Assembly: GCA_902464035.1 (NCBI GenBank)
Contig: CABQHT010000013.1
Span: 1 to 42,183, forward strand
DNA: 42,183 nt
Origin: an uncultured Collinsella sp.
GTDB lineage: Bacteria; Actinomycetota; Coriobacteriia; Coriobacteriales; Coriobacteriaceae
Reading direction: 5' to 3'
Below, piece by piece: positions 31,753 to 42,136 of this stretch (positions are counted from its first letter, which is position 1; each line of letters begins with the position of its first letter). The translations under genes and the position numbers were made by a program. The notes below the pieces were generated by a model, which saw nothing but the letters and a program-made list of their open reading frames with translations, did no database searches and was not told the origin of the DNA.

Positions 31753-32034
31753 CACGACCCATCTCGACATTGGCTTTTCAATACATGGCACGCGCCGGCG
31801 CACTGTTGCACAACGGCGTCCAAGCGCCAAAGAGACGCCGCCCCTTGCACACAACAAAGGACAGCGTCTCCCTGGAAAACTCCGTGCTTATCTGAGATTC
31901 TACACGGTTTATTACTAAGTGTTACTTACTCCGCAAACGGTCGCTATACGCGATAAACGGTAGCCACCAAGCAAGTACCCAGAACGCTCAACCAATCAGA
32001 AGAGTTCCGCCTAAAGGGTGACTACACAGGACCC

Positions 32035-32165
32035 CGCCGGGGCTGTTTGGGCTACCTCCCAAAATATTCCGCAGGACGCAAGAAGCCCTCGCCGCACGAA
32101 GTGCGCAGCGAGGGCTTCTTGCATGTCCGAGGACGTTTTGGGAGGTAGCCCAAACAGCCCCGGCG
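32035..32165. repeat. Nested palindromic element, copy 5 (3' of the glycyl-radical gene)
   Basis: Perfect 30-bp main arms (32035-32064 with 32136-32165), core pieces TTCCGCAGGAC (32067-32077) and ATGTCCGAGGACG (32123-32135), perfect 15-bp inner arms GCAAGAAGCCCTCGC / GCGAGGGCTTCTTGC (32078-32092, 32108-32122), and a CGCAC-GAA-GTGCG tip. The orientation is opposite to copies 1 and 4. The gap 31753-32187 otherwise holds no gene. Confidence 0.9.
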
Positions 32166-32187
32166 ATCCTGCGGGAGTTAAACCCCT

Positions 32188-32439
32188 TTAGAACTTGTTG
32201 TGGAAGGTACGCGAAATGACCTCGTCCTGCTGCTCCTTGGTGAGCGTGTGGAAGTTCACGGCATAGCCGGAAACGCGAATGGTCAGCTGCGGGTACTTCT
32301 CGGGGTGAGCCTGAGCGTCGAGCAGCGTCTCACGGTTGAAGACGTTGATGTTCAGGTGGTGGCCACCCTTCTCGGCGTAAGCGTCGAGCATGTGGACCAG
32401 GTTATCGGCCTGAGTCTCGGAAACTTCAGAAACCTTCAT
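32188..32439 (-). CDS. grcA: Separate glycyl-radical domain of pyruvate formate-lyase (GrcA-like)
   Basis: An 83-residue protein equal to the C-terminal domain of pyruvate formate-lyase: HLNINVFNRETLLDAQAHPE, then KYPQLTIRVSGYAVNFHTLT with radical Gly58, and a KEQQDEVISRTF tail. The start is ATG 32439 behind AAGGAG. The gene follows pflB by 85 bases on the same strand, and that pflB product stops just where this domain should begin. It thus looks like an obligate second subunit rather than the spare YfiD/GrcA protein of enterobacteria, which accompanies a full-length enzyme. PflA should place the radical here. Confidence 0.92.
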   Translation of the reverse strand: MKVSEVSETQADNLVHMLDAYAEKGGHHLNINVFNRETLLDAQAHPEKYPQLTIRVSGYAVNFHTLTKEQQDEVISRTFHNKF

Positions 32440-32462
32440 AATGTGTCTCCTTCGATTGATAG

Positions 32463-32482
32463 GCGCCGGCCGAAACCGGCGC
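32463..32482 (-). other. Hairpin between pflB and the glycyl-radical gene
   Basis: GCGCCGG (32463-32469) and CCGGCGC (32476-32482) form a stem with a six-base loop and no T run. It lies 23 bases before the glycyl-radical start. A second inverted repeat, TATTGTT / AACAATA around 32500-32518, lies between it and the pflB stop. Both could set the mRNA ratio of the two subunits. Confidence 0.5.
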
Positions 32483-32524
32483 ACTAATCAGTAATCGTTA
32501 TTGTTAGTATAGCACCAACAATAG

Positions 32525-34576
<2,052 letters not shown>

Positions 34577-34806
34577 TGTGTAACCACGCTCCTAGTTACG
34601 TGTAATGCGGCGCTCTCTCACACCGCTGCTTATTGAATTCTTGAATTATCGGCTTGCACTACCGGCTTCTTCCGTTCTTCACCACACGTTGGTACAGGGA
34701 AAAACGTTTGTCCACCTTGGAACTGCAACCCAAAACCCAAGATTTCACCCGTTTGAGAAGGATAACATAGCCACCCCCTTCATCAGGGCTGTTATATGTT
34801 TCTTTT

Positions 34807-34833
34807 TTTATACCATTAGTGCGTTTTTAACAA
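34807..34833 (-). promoter_or_regulatory. Candidate promoter of the pfl cluster
   Basis: On the minus strand TTGTTA (34828-34833) and TATAAA (34807-34812) are 15 bases apart, with a TGG just before the second hexamer giving an extended -10. The region is A+T-rich, unlike the rest of the window. The leader to pflB is then about 220 bases. I found no convincing FNR or Rex site. The gap 34577-35039 holds no gene. Confidence 0.4.
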
Positions 34834-34971
34834 ATCCGCAGGAAATGCGAGCGCGAACAACTACCGTTCACCGATTTGTTTGGTATTTTTCCTTGCCTTT
34901 GTACGACGTTCACTCTAGCTGTTATGCCAGTTTTAGCAGGGTAAAGTGCCCCAGAGACCCCACAGAAACCG

Positions 34972-35007
34972 CAGGGCGGCCACGGGATTTCCCCCGGGGC
35001 CGCCCTG
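34972..35007 (-). terminator. GC-rich hairpin 3' of kdgT
   Basis: CAGGGCGGCC (34972-34981) pairs with GGCCGCCCTG (34998-35007). It lies 32 bases after the kdgT stop on the minus strand, with only a weak T stretch following. Confidence 0.55.
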
Positions 35008-35039
35008 TGGCATGGCTAGTTATTTAGCTTTGATTGGCA

Positions 35040-36053
35040 TTAGGCGGCTGCGGCGGCCTTGTCGGTCGTTGCCTTGCTGTGGCCCTGGCCCTCAAAATGC
35101 TTGTAGCACCAGCTGGTGACCAGCGGGGTCAAAATGGCCGTCACGATAGCACATGCTGCGACCTGCGCCGTAGCCGTCGCGAGCACCGCGCCGCCGTACA
35201 TGGCCTCGTTGACGCTTGCCATGGCAGCAGGCGTGGCCACATTGGCTCCGGCGCAGCTCGAAATGGCCGCACCTGCGACACCCGTACCGCCCGTGAGCTT
35301 ATCGACCGCGATGACGGGGATTGCAAAGACCACCGAGCAGATCACGCCGAGCAGGATGCCGGGAAGACCACCGTTGATAAGCTGGCCAAAGGTCATAGTC
35401 GAGCCCATGGCAAAGAAGACGAGCACGATGATGGCGGAAAGTGCCGGTGCCATCATCTTCTTAAAGCTCGGGAAGAGGTTACCCAGAATAATGCCGACGA
35501 CGATCGGCAGGATGGCGCCCACGAGCGACCAGCCGATCGGAGCCTGACCGGCAGCGCCGAGCACGATCATCGTGACCGGAGGGCCGACAACCAGCGTGGT
35601 GATTGCGACGGCACCACGTTCGGCCTCATTGCCCATGGTGCCCATCAGTCCAGCGTACATAGCGTTGTTCGCACCCGTGCAAGCGGCCAGCATCACCATG
35701 GCCGAGATACCAAACAGGTTGTCGTTGAACACATAAAGGATGAGCAGCGACACGGCAACGACCACGATCTGCTTGACGGCGATGATGATGGCACCGCGGG
35801 CAGCGGCGGCAGGAGCACTCTTAAACGAAATCGTCGTACCGACGATGAGCAAAAAGGCGCCAACAAGCGGGCCTGCGCCCTGCTGGGTCATGCCGAGCGT
35901 AAAGCTGCCGAGCGTTTTAAACAGGTCGGGGAACAGCGTGTTGAGCAGGCAGCCCAGCAAAAGCGGCACCAAAATATTGGCACCCGGGATGGAGGACATC
36001 TTAAAGAACGGCTCCTTTGCCGCCGGCGCCTCCACCGCAGTCGATTCACTCAT
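35040..36053 (-). CDS. kdgT: 2-keto-3-deoxygluconate permease
   Basis: A 337-residue membrane protein with about ten hydrophobic helices. PGANILVPLLLGCLLNTLFP, AACTGANNAMYAGLMGTMGN and ISSCAGANVATPAAMA are typical of the KdgT family, which imports 2-keto-3-deoxygluconate from pectin or uronate breakdown. The start is ATG 36053 (MSESTAVEA) with AAAGGAG before it. It follows the SDR gene by ~108 bases on the same strand, so the two form a probable operon for sugar-acid use. Confidence 0.92.
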   Translation of the reverse strand: MSESTAVEAPAAKEPFFKMSSIPGANILVPLLLGCLLNTLFPDLFKTLGSFTLGMTQQGAGPLVGAFLLIVGTTISFKSAPAAAARGAIIIAVKQIVVVAVSLLILYVFNDNLFGISAMVMLAACTGANNAMYAGLMGTMGNEAERGAVAITTLVVGPPVTMIVLGAAGQAPIGWSLVGAILPIVVGIILGNLFPSFKKMMAPALSAIIVLVFFAMGSTMTFGQLINGGLPGILLGVICSVVFAIPVIAVDKLTGGTGVAGAAISSCAGANVATPAAMASVNEAMYGGAVLATATAQVAACAIVTAILTPLVTSWCYKHFEGQGHSKATTDKAAAAA

Positions 36054-36110
36054 ATATATCTCCTTTGGATGCATGCGAACCGTAGCCGCACGCGCCTATG
36101 TCAGAAAGAA

Positions 36111-36142
36111 GGCGACGGTCCCGAGTCGCAGGAACCGTCGCC
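36111..36142 (-). other. Hairpin between the SDR gene and kdgT
   Basis: GGCGACGGT (36111-36119) and ACCGTCGCC (36134-36142) form a 9-bp stem just after the SDR stop. No T run follows, so it may stabilise or process the transcript rather than end it. Confidence 0.45.
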
Positions 36143-36161
36143 GAATAATCGTCGTGGGGTA

Positions 36162-36911
36162 TTACCCGTCCAGGACGATGCCGCCGTCGCAGTCGCCGAT
36201 CTCGCCGTTCACGAAGCTGGCGAGGTCGGAAGCGAAGAAGAGCACCATCTGCGCAGGCTCGCTGGCCTGGGCGGCGCGGCCCAGAGGAATACCGTTGATG
36301 ATGCGCTGAGAGTTCTCGTCAGAGAGAATCGAGGTCATATCGGTAAGGGTAAGTGACGGGCACACGGCGTTGCAGCGGACGCCAAACTTGCCGCCTTCCT
36401 TGGCGACTGCCTTGGTTAGACCGTTAACACCGGCCTTGGAGCTGGCGTAGGCGGCTGTGCCGAGCAGGCCGCCACCGATCTTGCCCGCAACGGAACTCAC
36501 GTTGACGATAGTGCCGGCATGGGCCGCCTTAAAGTGCGGATACACGGCGTTCATCATAGTGAAGGTACCGTTGAGGTTGATGTCGATGGTGCGACGCCAC
36601 TCGGTGTCATCAATCTCGTCGAATTTCTTGGTGCTGATGACGCCAGCGCAGTTGATCAGGATGTTGGTTTGCGGCAGGTCCGTAAAAATCTGCTCGACGG
36701 TCTCGCGTGCCTTGGGTGCATCGGCGACATCGAGCTGATAGAACTTGTTGCCCTCACCAAGCTCGGCCACCGCGGCCTCGCCCTTAGCAGCGTTCCTTGC
36801 GATGAGCGCGACGTGTCCGCCGCCCGCAACGATGCCCTTGGCAATCTCGAGGCCAATGCCCTGAGTGCCGCCGGTAACGATCGCGGTTTTGCCCGTGAAG
36901 TCAAATGCCAT
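36162..36911 (-). CDS. SDR-family oxidoreductase (KduD/gluconate 5-dehydrogenase-like)
   Basis: A 249-residue classical short-chain dehydrogenase. The coenzyme motif is TGGTQGIG (residues 13-20), with NCAG (87-90) and the catalytic triad Ser140, Tyr155, Lys159 (YASSKAG). Placement directly upstream of the 2-keto-3-deoxygluconate permease suggests a role in hexuronate/deoxyketogluconate interconversion, as for KduD, but FabG-like and polyol dehydrogenases share these motifs, so the substrate is inferred from context. The start ATG 36911 has AAGGGGG and GGAG upstream. It is divergent from the MarR gene across ~250 bp. Confidence 0.88.
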   Translation of the reverse strand: MAFDFTGKTAIVTGGTQGIGLEIAKGIVAGGGHVALIARNAAKGEAAVAELGEGNKFYQLDVADAPKARETVEQIFTDLPQTNILINCAGVISTKKFDEIDDTEWRRTIDINLNGTFTMMNAVYPHFKAAHAGTIVNVSSVAGKIGGGLLGTAAYASSKAGVNGLTKAVAKEGGKFGVRCNAVCPSLTLTDMTSILSDENSQRIINGIPLGRAAQASEPAQMVLFFASDLASFVNGEIGDCDGGIVLDG

Positions 36912-37120
36912 GACTCCAACCCCCTTGATTCAGGTGTCTCCTTGCGGGAAGTTGGAGCATCGCACGTGGCGATAAATGAGTCCCAGTCGTCATGGTGGTG
37001 ACAACCCCTCGCCTAACCGCGGGCATAGTAGTTCTTTGAAACGCTTCAGCAATTGATTTTTTTAACTCTTTATGCGCTCTTTATATTGCCCACTGCATGA
37101 GGCCCGAATATGCGGGTATC

Positions 37121-37169
37121 ATCTTTCACCGAAAATAGTTTCTAGTGTTAGGGGTTTTCGGTGGAAGAT
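37121..37169. promoter_or_regulatory. 15-bp inverted repeat overlapping the marR start codon
   Basis: ATCTTTCACCGAAAA (37121-37135) and TTTTCGGTGGAAGAT (37155-37169) are complementary except one position, with a 19-base spacer. The GTG start (37161) is in the right arm and the AGGGG ribosome site in the loop. It may be the MarR operator, or a hairpin that limits its translation. Confidence 0.55.
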
Positions 37170-37610
37170 ACCGATTTCCATGAGCTTGGACGTCAGCTCT
37201 TAACTGAGTTTGGCAGCATGCATCATCGCATTTCACGCTCTGCGGACAAAGCTCTCGGCGGCGAGATGGCTGTCATGCGCGCCCTCATGCTCGCTGGCGG
37301 TTCGCTCACGCCGAGCGAACTCGCAAATCGCGCCTGGGTCTCGAGTGCCCGCATCGCCAATATCTTACGCACTCTCGAAGCCAAGGGCTGGGTCGAGCGC
37401 GAGCACTCAAAGACCGACCGTCGTCGTGTACACGTCACGATGACCGACAAGGGATTCCAGAATCTCGAAATCAAACGTCGGGAATTCGAGGAGCGCACCG
37501 CGGCCTTCCTCGAGCAGCTCGGCGAAACAGATACCCAAGAGATGGTGCGCCTTCTAAGGCGTCTCAACGAAATTATCGACTGCAATCAAGAAAGGAGAAA
37601 TGCCAAGTGA
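37161..37610 (+). CDS. MarR-family transcriptional regulator
   Basis: A 149-residue winged-helix regulator. Helix-turn-helix SLTPSELANRAWVSSARIAN is followed by the wing EREHSKTDRRRVHVTMTDKG, both typical of MarR. The start is GTG 37161 with AGGGG six bases before; no ATG fits. It overlaps the first exporter gene by four bases (GTGA at 37607-37610), so the regulator and the ABC exporter are one operon, and the regulator probably represses it until a drug or metabolite binds. A hairpin overlies its own start. Confidence 0.93.
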   Translation: MEDTDFHELGRQLLTEFGSMHHRISRSADKALGGEMAVMRALMLAGGSLTPSELANRAWVSSARIANILRTLEAKGWVEREHSKTDRRRVHVTMTDKGFQNLEIKRREFEERTAAFLEQLGETDTQEMVRLLRRLNEIIDCNQERRNAK

Positions 37611-39976
37611 GGATTCTCAAGCTCTTTAAAAAGCATGTCCCATCACTGTTCGCAGCTATCGTACTTATCGTAATCAGCTGTAACGCCGATCTGGCACTGC
37701 CTACCTATATGAGCGACATCGTCGACGTGGGCGTGCAGCAAGGCGGCATCGCCTCGCCCGTGCCCGACACCATTCGTGCCGAATCACTCGATGACCTTGA
37801 GCTCTTTATGAGCACCAAGGACGCCAAAGCTGTGGAGGCCGTGTTTAGCAAGGCTGACAAAAAAGGCATTCGAACGTACAAGGGCACCGAGGAAGAGCGT
37901 GCCGATGGCGGCAAGATTGCCGACATTATGAGCCTGCCCGAGACCGTCGTCCTTTCTCTCAACCAGGGCATCGACGCCAGCTCCATGGGCGACATGACCG
38001 GCGCATCCACCGAGGCAAGCAATGGCGGCGGCGCCCAGGCCATGCCCACCCCCGAGCAGATGGCGGCAATGACGCCCGAGCAGCTCGCCGAGATGCAGCA
38101 GAAGGCCACAGCGGCGCAAAACATGCAAAAGCAGATTGATGCCGACGGCGGCAAGATCACCATGAAGAGTCTGCGCCTAGGTGTCGAGGGCGGTCTGGTA
38201 GACCAAAGCAAGCTCGTCGAGGGCGCCAATGAAATGGCGGACAAAATGGGCTCTATGTCGGGCTCCATCGTGACCCAACGCGCCGTGAGCTATGTGCAAG
38301 ACGAGTACAAGGCGCAGGGTATCGGCCCCGCCGACGTGCAGAACGCCTACCTGGGCCGCATGGCGACCACGATGTTTGGTCTGTGCCTGATCTCACTGGT
38401 CGCCACCATCCTAACCGGCGCCGTGGCCTCGCGCACCGCCTGTTCCATCGCACGCGACCTGCGCCGCGAGACCTTCAACAAGGTCATGCACTTCTCGCCA
38501 GCCGAGGTGGGCAAGTTTAGCCAGGCCTCGCTCATCACTCGCTGCACCAACGACATTCAGCAGATTCAGATGGCCGCAACCCTGTTTATCCGCATGTGCC
38601 TCATGGCGCCCGTCATGGGCATCGTCGCCGTCATGCGCGTCCTGGCCAACCACACCGGCCTGGAGTGGACCATCGCCGTGGCCATCATCGCGGTCTCGGC
38701 CGTCGTCGGCGTGCTTATGGGCCTCACCATGCCCAAGTTCAAAAAGATGCAGAGCTTTGTGGACCGCGTGAACCTTACCGCCCGCGAGCTGCTCGACGGC
38801 CTTATGCCCATCCGCTCGTTTAACCGCGAGGAGCATGAGCTCGAGCGCTTTGACCAGGCGTCCCTCGACCTGATGACCACGCAGCTCTACACCAACCGCG
38901 CCATGAGCTTTATGATGCCGCTCATGATGCTCGTCATGAACTGCATCACCGTGCTTATCGTCTGGTTTGGCGCGCAGGGCGTGTCCGACGGCGTGATGCA
39001 GGTCGGCAACATGATGGCGTTCATCTCCTACACCATGCAGATCGTCATGGCGTTTATGATCCTCACCATGGTTTCGGTTATCCTGCCCCGCGCCGAGGTC
39101 GCAGCAGAGCGCGTGGAAGAGGTCATCACCTGCCCCACGAGCATCAACGACCCTGCCTCGCCCAAACTGCCCGCAGCCAGCGCGCCGCGCGGTGAGCTCA
39201 CCTTCCGCGACGTGAGCTTCCAGTATCCCGATGCCCGCGCCGACGTCATCAGCGGCGTGAACTTCACCACGCATGCCGGTCAGATGCTCGGCATCATCGG
39301 CTCCACGGGCTCGGGCAAGTCCACGCTCGTGCAGCTGATTCCGCGCCTGTACGACGTCACCGGCGGCAGTATTTCGCTCGACGGCATCGACGTGCGCGAT
39401 ATGACCCTTTCTGAGCTTCGCCGCCGTATTGGCTATATCCCGCAGCAGGGGCGCCTGTTCTCGGGCACCGTCGAGAGCAACCTCAAATTTGCCGGCGACA
39501 TGGTGAGCGATGATGACATGCGCCAGGCGGCACGCATCGCACAGGCCGAGGACTTTATCGCCGAGCGCGAGGGCGGCTACGACTCCCCCATCAGCCAGGG
39601 CGGCTCCAATGTCTCGGGCGGCCAGCGCCAGCGCCTGGCCATCGCCCGCGCGTTGGCCAAAAAGCCCGAGGTCGTGGTGTTCGATGACTCGTTTAGCGCC
39701 CTCGACTACAAGACCGACGCGCACCTGCGCGAGGAGCTGGCCAAAAACGTCACCGACGCCGCACTCGTGGTCGTGGCCCAGCGCATCGCGACCATCATGC
39801 ACGCCGACCAGATCATCGTGCTCGACGACGGTCACGTAGTGGGCACCGGCACGCACGAGGAGCTGCTGCACGGCTGCCCGGCGTACCTGGAGATTGCACA
39901 GTCGCAGCTTTCCGCCGAGGAGCTGGGGCTTACCCAAGAAGAAATTGCAGCCGTCATGGAAGGAGGCGAGCGCTAA
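37607..39976 (+). CDS. Heterodimeric ABC exporter, degenerate-site subunit with extracellular insert
   Basis: A 789-residue exporter half, about 200 longer than usual. The first helix (about residues 10-35) is followed by a ~180-residue polar insert (to ~225) that contains a low-complexity MPTPEQMAAMTPEQLAEMQQ stretch; the remaining five helices follow. The ATPase has Walker A GSTGSGKST and signature VSGGQRQR, but Walker B ends FDDSFSALD (Asp for Glu) and the H-loop reads VVAQRI (Gln for His). These are the changes of the non-catalytic site in TM287/288-type heterodimers. The start is GTG 37607 behind AAAGGAG. The partner is the next gene. Confidence 0.93.
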   Translation: MRILKLFKKHVPSLFAAIVLIVISCNADLALPTYMSDIVDVGVQQGGIASPVPDTIRAESLDDLELFMSTKDAKAVEAVFSKADKKGIRTYKGTEEERADGGKIADIMSLPETVVLSLNQGIDASSMGDMTGASTEASNGGGAQAMPTPEQMAAMTPEQLAEMQQKATAAQNMQKQIDADGGKITMKSLRLGVEGGLVDQSKLVEGANEMADKMGSMSGSIVTQRAVSYVQDEYKAQGIGPADVQNAYLGRMATTMFGLCLISLVATILTGAVASRTACSIARDLRRETFNKVMHFSPAEVGKFSQASLITRCTNDIQQIQMAATLFIRMCLMAPVMGIVAVMRVLANHTGLEWTIAVAIIAVSAVVGVLMGLTMPKFKKMQSFVDRVNLTARELLDGLMPIRSFNREEHELERFDQASLDLMTTQLYTNRAMSFMMPLMMLVMNCITVLIVWFGAQGVSDGVMQVGNMMAFISYTMQIVMAFMILTMVSVILPRAEVAAERVEEVITCPTSINDPASPKLPAASAPRGELTFRDVSFQYPDARADVISGVNFTTHAGQMLGIIGSTGSGKSTLVQLIPRLYDVTGGSISLDGIDVRDMTLSELRRRIGYIPQQGRLFSGTVESNLKFAGDMVSDDDMRQAARIAQAEDFIAEREGGYDSPISQGGSNVSGGQRQRLAIARALAKKPEVVVFDDSFSALDYKTDAHLREELAKNVTDAALVVVAQRIATIMHADQIIVLDDGHVVGTGTHEELLHGCPAYLEIAQSQLSAEELGLTQEEIAAVMEGGER

Positions 39977-41832
39977 TGGCAGACGAGACCAAGACTCAGA
40001 TTCCCAAGCCCACCCGCCAGCGTGGTCCCATGGGCCGCATGGGTGGCATGCGCCGTGGCGAAAAGGCCAAGGACTTTAAGGGCACCATGAGGCAGCTGCT
40101 CGGCTATATCGGCCAGCACAAGATTGCCGTGTTTGCCGCCGTCGCCTTTGCCGTGTGCTCGGTCATCTTTAACATTGTGGGGCCCAAGGTGCTCGGCCAG
40201 GTTACGACTAAGCTGTTCGAGGGCTTGGTTGCCAAGGTCAACGGCACCGGCGATGTCGACTTTGCCTGGATCGCCAAGACGCTCGGCTTTTTGCTCTGTC
40301 TGTATCTGGCGAGCTCTGCCTGCAGCCTGATCCAAGGCTGGCTCATGACCGGCGTCACACAAAAGATTTGTTATCGCATGCGCAAGGAGATCGCCGCCAA
40401 GATCGCCGTCGTTCCGATGAGTTACTTCAACGGCCACAGCAAGGGCGACGTACTCAGTCGCATCACCAACGACGTCGATACGCTCGGCCAGTCGCTCAAC
40501 CAGAGCGTGACGCAGCTCATCACGTCGGTGACGCAGATTATCGGCGTGCTCGTCATGATGCTTTCGATCAGTCTGCCGCTCACCGGCGTCACCGTGCTCA
40601 CACTGCCGGCCGCCGCGATTATCCTGACCGTGATGATTCACTTCTCGCAGCCGTACTTCCGCGAGCAGCAGCAAGTCCTGGGCACCGTCAACGGCATTAT
40701 CGAGGAGGACTTTGCCGGTCAGAACGTCATTCAGGTGTTCGACCGCGCCGAGGCCTCGATCGAGGAGTTCGACCGTCAAAACGACCGACTGTTTGTGAGC
40801 GGTTGGCGCTCGCAGTTCCTGTCGGGCCTGATGATGCCGCTTATGAGCTTGGTGGGCAACATGGGCTACGTGGGCGTTGTCGTGGTGGGCGCACAGCTCG
40901 CGCTGACCGGCAATGCCACGCCCGGCGACATCCAGAGCTTTATCCAGTACGTGCGCAACTTTACGCAGCCGGTGCAGCAGCTGGGCAACGTGAGCAACAC
41001 GATGCAGTCGATGGCCGCTGCCACCGAGCGCGTCTTTGAGTTCCTCGCCGCGCCCGAGGAGGAGCAGAAGGCCGACGCCCAGATTCCCGAGAAGCGCCCC
41101 GGCCACGTTGAGTTCGACCACGTCAAGTTTGGCTACACGCCCGACAAGACCATCATCCACGACTTTAGCTGCGAGGCGCAGCCCGGTCAGACCATCGCCA
41201 TCGTCGGCCCCACCGGCGCCGGCAAGACCACGCTCATTAAGCTGCTGCAGCGCTTTTACGACGTGGACGGCGGTTCGCTGCGCGTCGAAGGCGTCGACGT
41301 GCGCGACTGGGACCGCGCGGCGCTGCGCGGCGAGTTTGCCATGGTGCTGCAGGACACCTGGCTGTTTAACGGCACCATCCGCGAGAACATCCGCTACGGA
41401 CGCCCCGATGCGACCGACGCCGAGGTCGAGGCCGCTGCACGCGCCGCACGCTGCGACCACTTTATCCATACGCTCGCCGGCGGCTACGACTTTATGATCA
41501 ATGAGGAGGGCACCAACCTCTCACAGGGCCAGCGCCAACTCGTGACCATCGCCCGCGCCATTTTGGCCGACCGCCCGGCGCTGATTTTGGACGAGGCGAC
41601 CTCCAACGTCGATACCCGCACCGAGGAGCTTATTCAGCGCGCCATGGATGCGCTGATGCAGGGCCGCACGAGCTTTGTCATCGCGCACCGCCTGTCCACG
41701 ATCCGCAACGCCGACGTAATCTTGGTGATTCGCGACGGCGACATCGTCGAGAAGGGCACGCACGACGAGCTGCTCGCCCAAGGCGGCTTCTACGCCGACC
41801 TGTACAACTCGCAGTTCGACGAGGCGGCGTAA
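39976..41832 (+). CDS. Heterodimeric ABC exporter, catalytic-site subunit
   Basis: A 618-residue exporter half. Six helices span about residues 45-350. The ATPase domain has Walker A GPTGAGKTT, Q-loop VLQDTWLFNGTI, signature LSQGQRQL, Walker B LILDEATSNVD with the catalytic Glu, and H-loop VIAHRLST. A basic N-terminus (GPMGRMGGMRRGEKAKD) is unusual. It overlaps the previous gene by one base (TAATG), so the subunits are made together. With the degenerate partner it forms a MarR-controlled multidrug or metabolite exporter; the substrate is unknown. Confidence 0.95.
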   Translation: MADETKTQIPKPTRQRGPMGRMGGMRRGEKAKDFKGTMRQLLGYIGQHKIAVFAAVAFAVCSVIFNIVGPKVLGQVTTKLFEGLVAKVNGTGDVDFAWIAKTLGFLLCLYLASSACSLIQGWLMTGVTQKICYRMRKEIAAKIAVVPMSYFNGHSKGDVLSRITNDVDTLGQSLNQSVTQLITSVTQIIGVLVMMLSISLPLTGVTVLTLPAAAIILTVMIHFSQPYFREQQQVLGTVNGIIEEDFAGQNVIQVFDRAEASIEEFDRQNDRLFVSGWRSQFLSGLMMPLMSLVGNMGYVGVVVVGAQLALTGNATPGDIQSFIQYVRNFTQPVQQLGNVSNTMQSMAAATERVFEFLAAPEEEQKADAQIPEKRPGHVEFDHVKFGYTPDKTIIHDFSCEAQPGQTIAIVGPTGAGKTTLIKLLQRFYDVDGGSLRVEGVDVRDWDRAALRGEFAMVLQDTWLFNGTIRENIRYGRPDATDAEVEAAARAARCDHFIHTLAGGYDFMINEEGTNLSQGQRQLVTIARAILADRPALILDEATSNVDTRTEELIQRAMDALMQGRTSFVIAHRLSTIRNADVILVIRDGDIVEKGTHDELLAQGGFYADLYNSQFDEAA

Positions 41833-41860
41833 AACCGACGGCAAACAACCGCAATACCCA

Positions 41861-41898
41861 AAAACGGGGGCGCAGAATGAACTGTGCCCCCGTTTTTT
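41861..41898 (+). terminator. Intrinsic terminator of the exporter operon
   Basis: ACGGGGGCGCAG pairs with CTGTGCCCCCGT (one G-T pair), preceded by an A run and followed by TTTTTT, 28 bases after the exporter stop. The rest of the gap to 42136 holds a small inverted repeat (GTAGCAT / ATGCTAC near 42002-42029) and no gene. Confidence 0.88.
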
Positions 41899-42136
41899 GT
41901 TCTGCGGCCCTCGAACCGCCTCCCCCGGGACCTGATTAACGGCCTCCCTCAAGGCCCCGTGGACAAAAAATGGCAAATATGAGTACTGTCACCTTTTTAG
42001 TAGCATCCAAACCCGCCTCAAATGCTACCCACACGGCTTGCAAGCGCCCCCAAATTGCTCAAACAGCTCTATATCCGGTCGCGCGCGCAGACGTGGTGTA
42101 AGAGCGTCCTGAGGTCCGTCGCTGCAAGTCCCGATG

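Noticed and set aside
34577..35039. FNR or Rex operator upstream of pflB
   Set aside because: No TTGAT-N4-ATCAA or TTGTGAA-type palindrome could be found; only a promoter-like pair was kept.
36162..36911. Hydroxysteroid dehydrogenase, given the gut setting
   Set aside because: The protein does not resemble the 7-beta hydroxysteroid dehydrogenase sequence known from Collinsella, and its neighbour is a sugar-acid permease.
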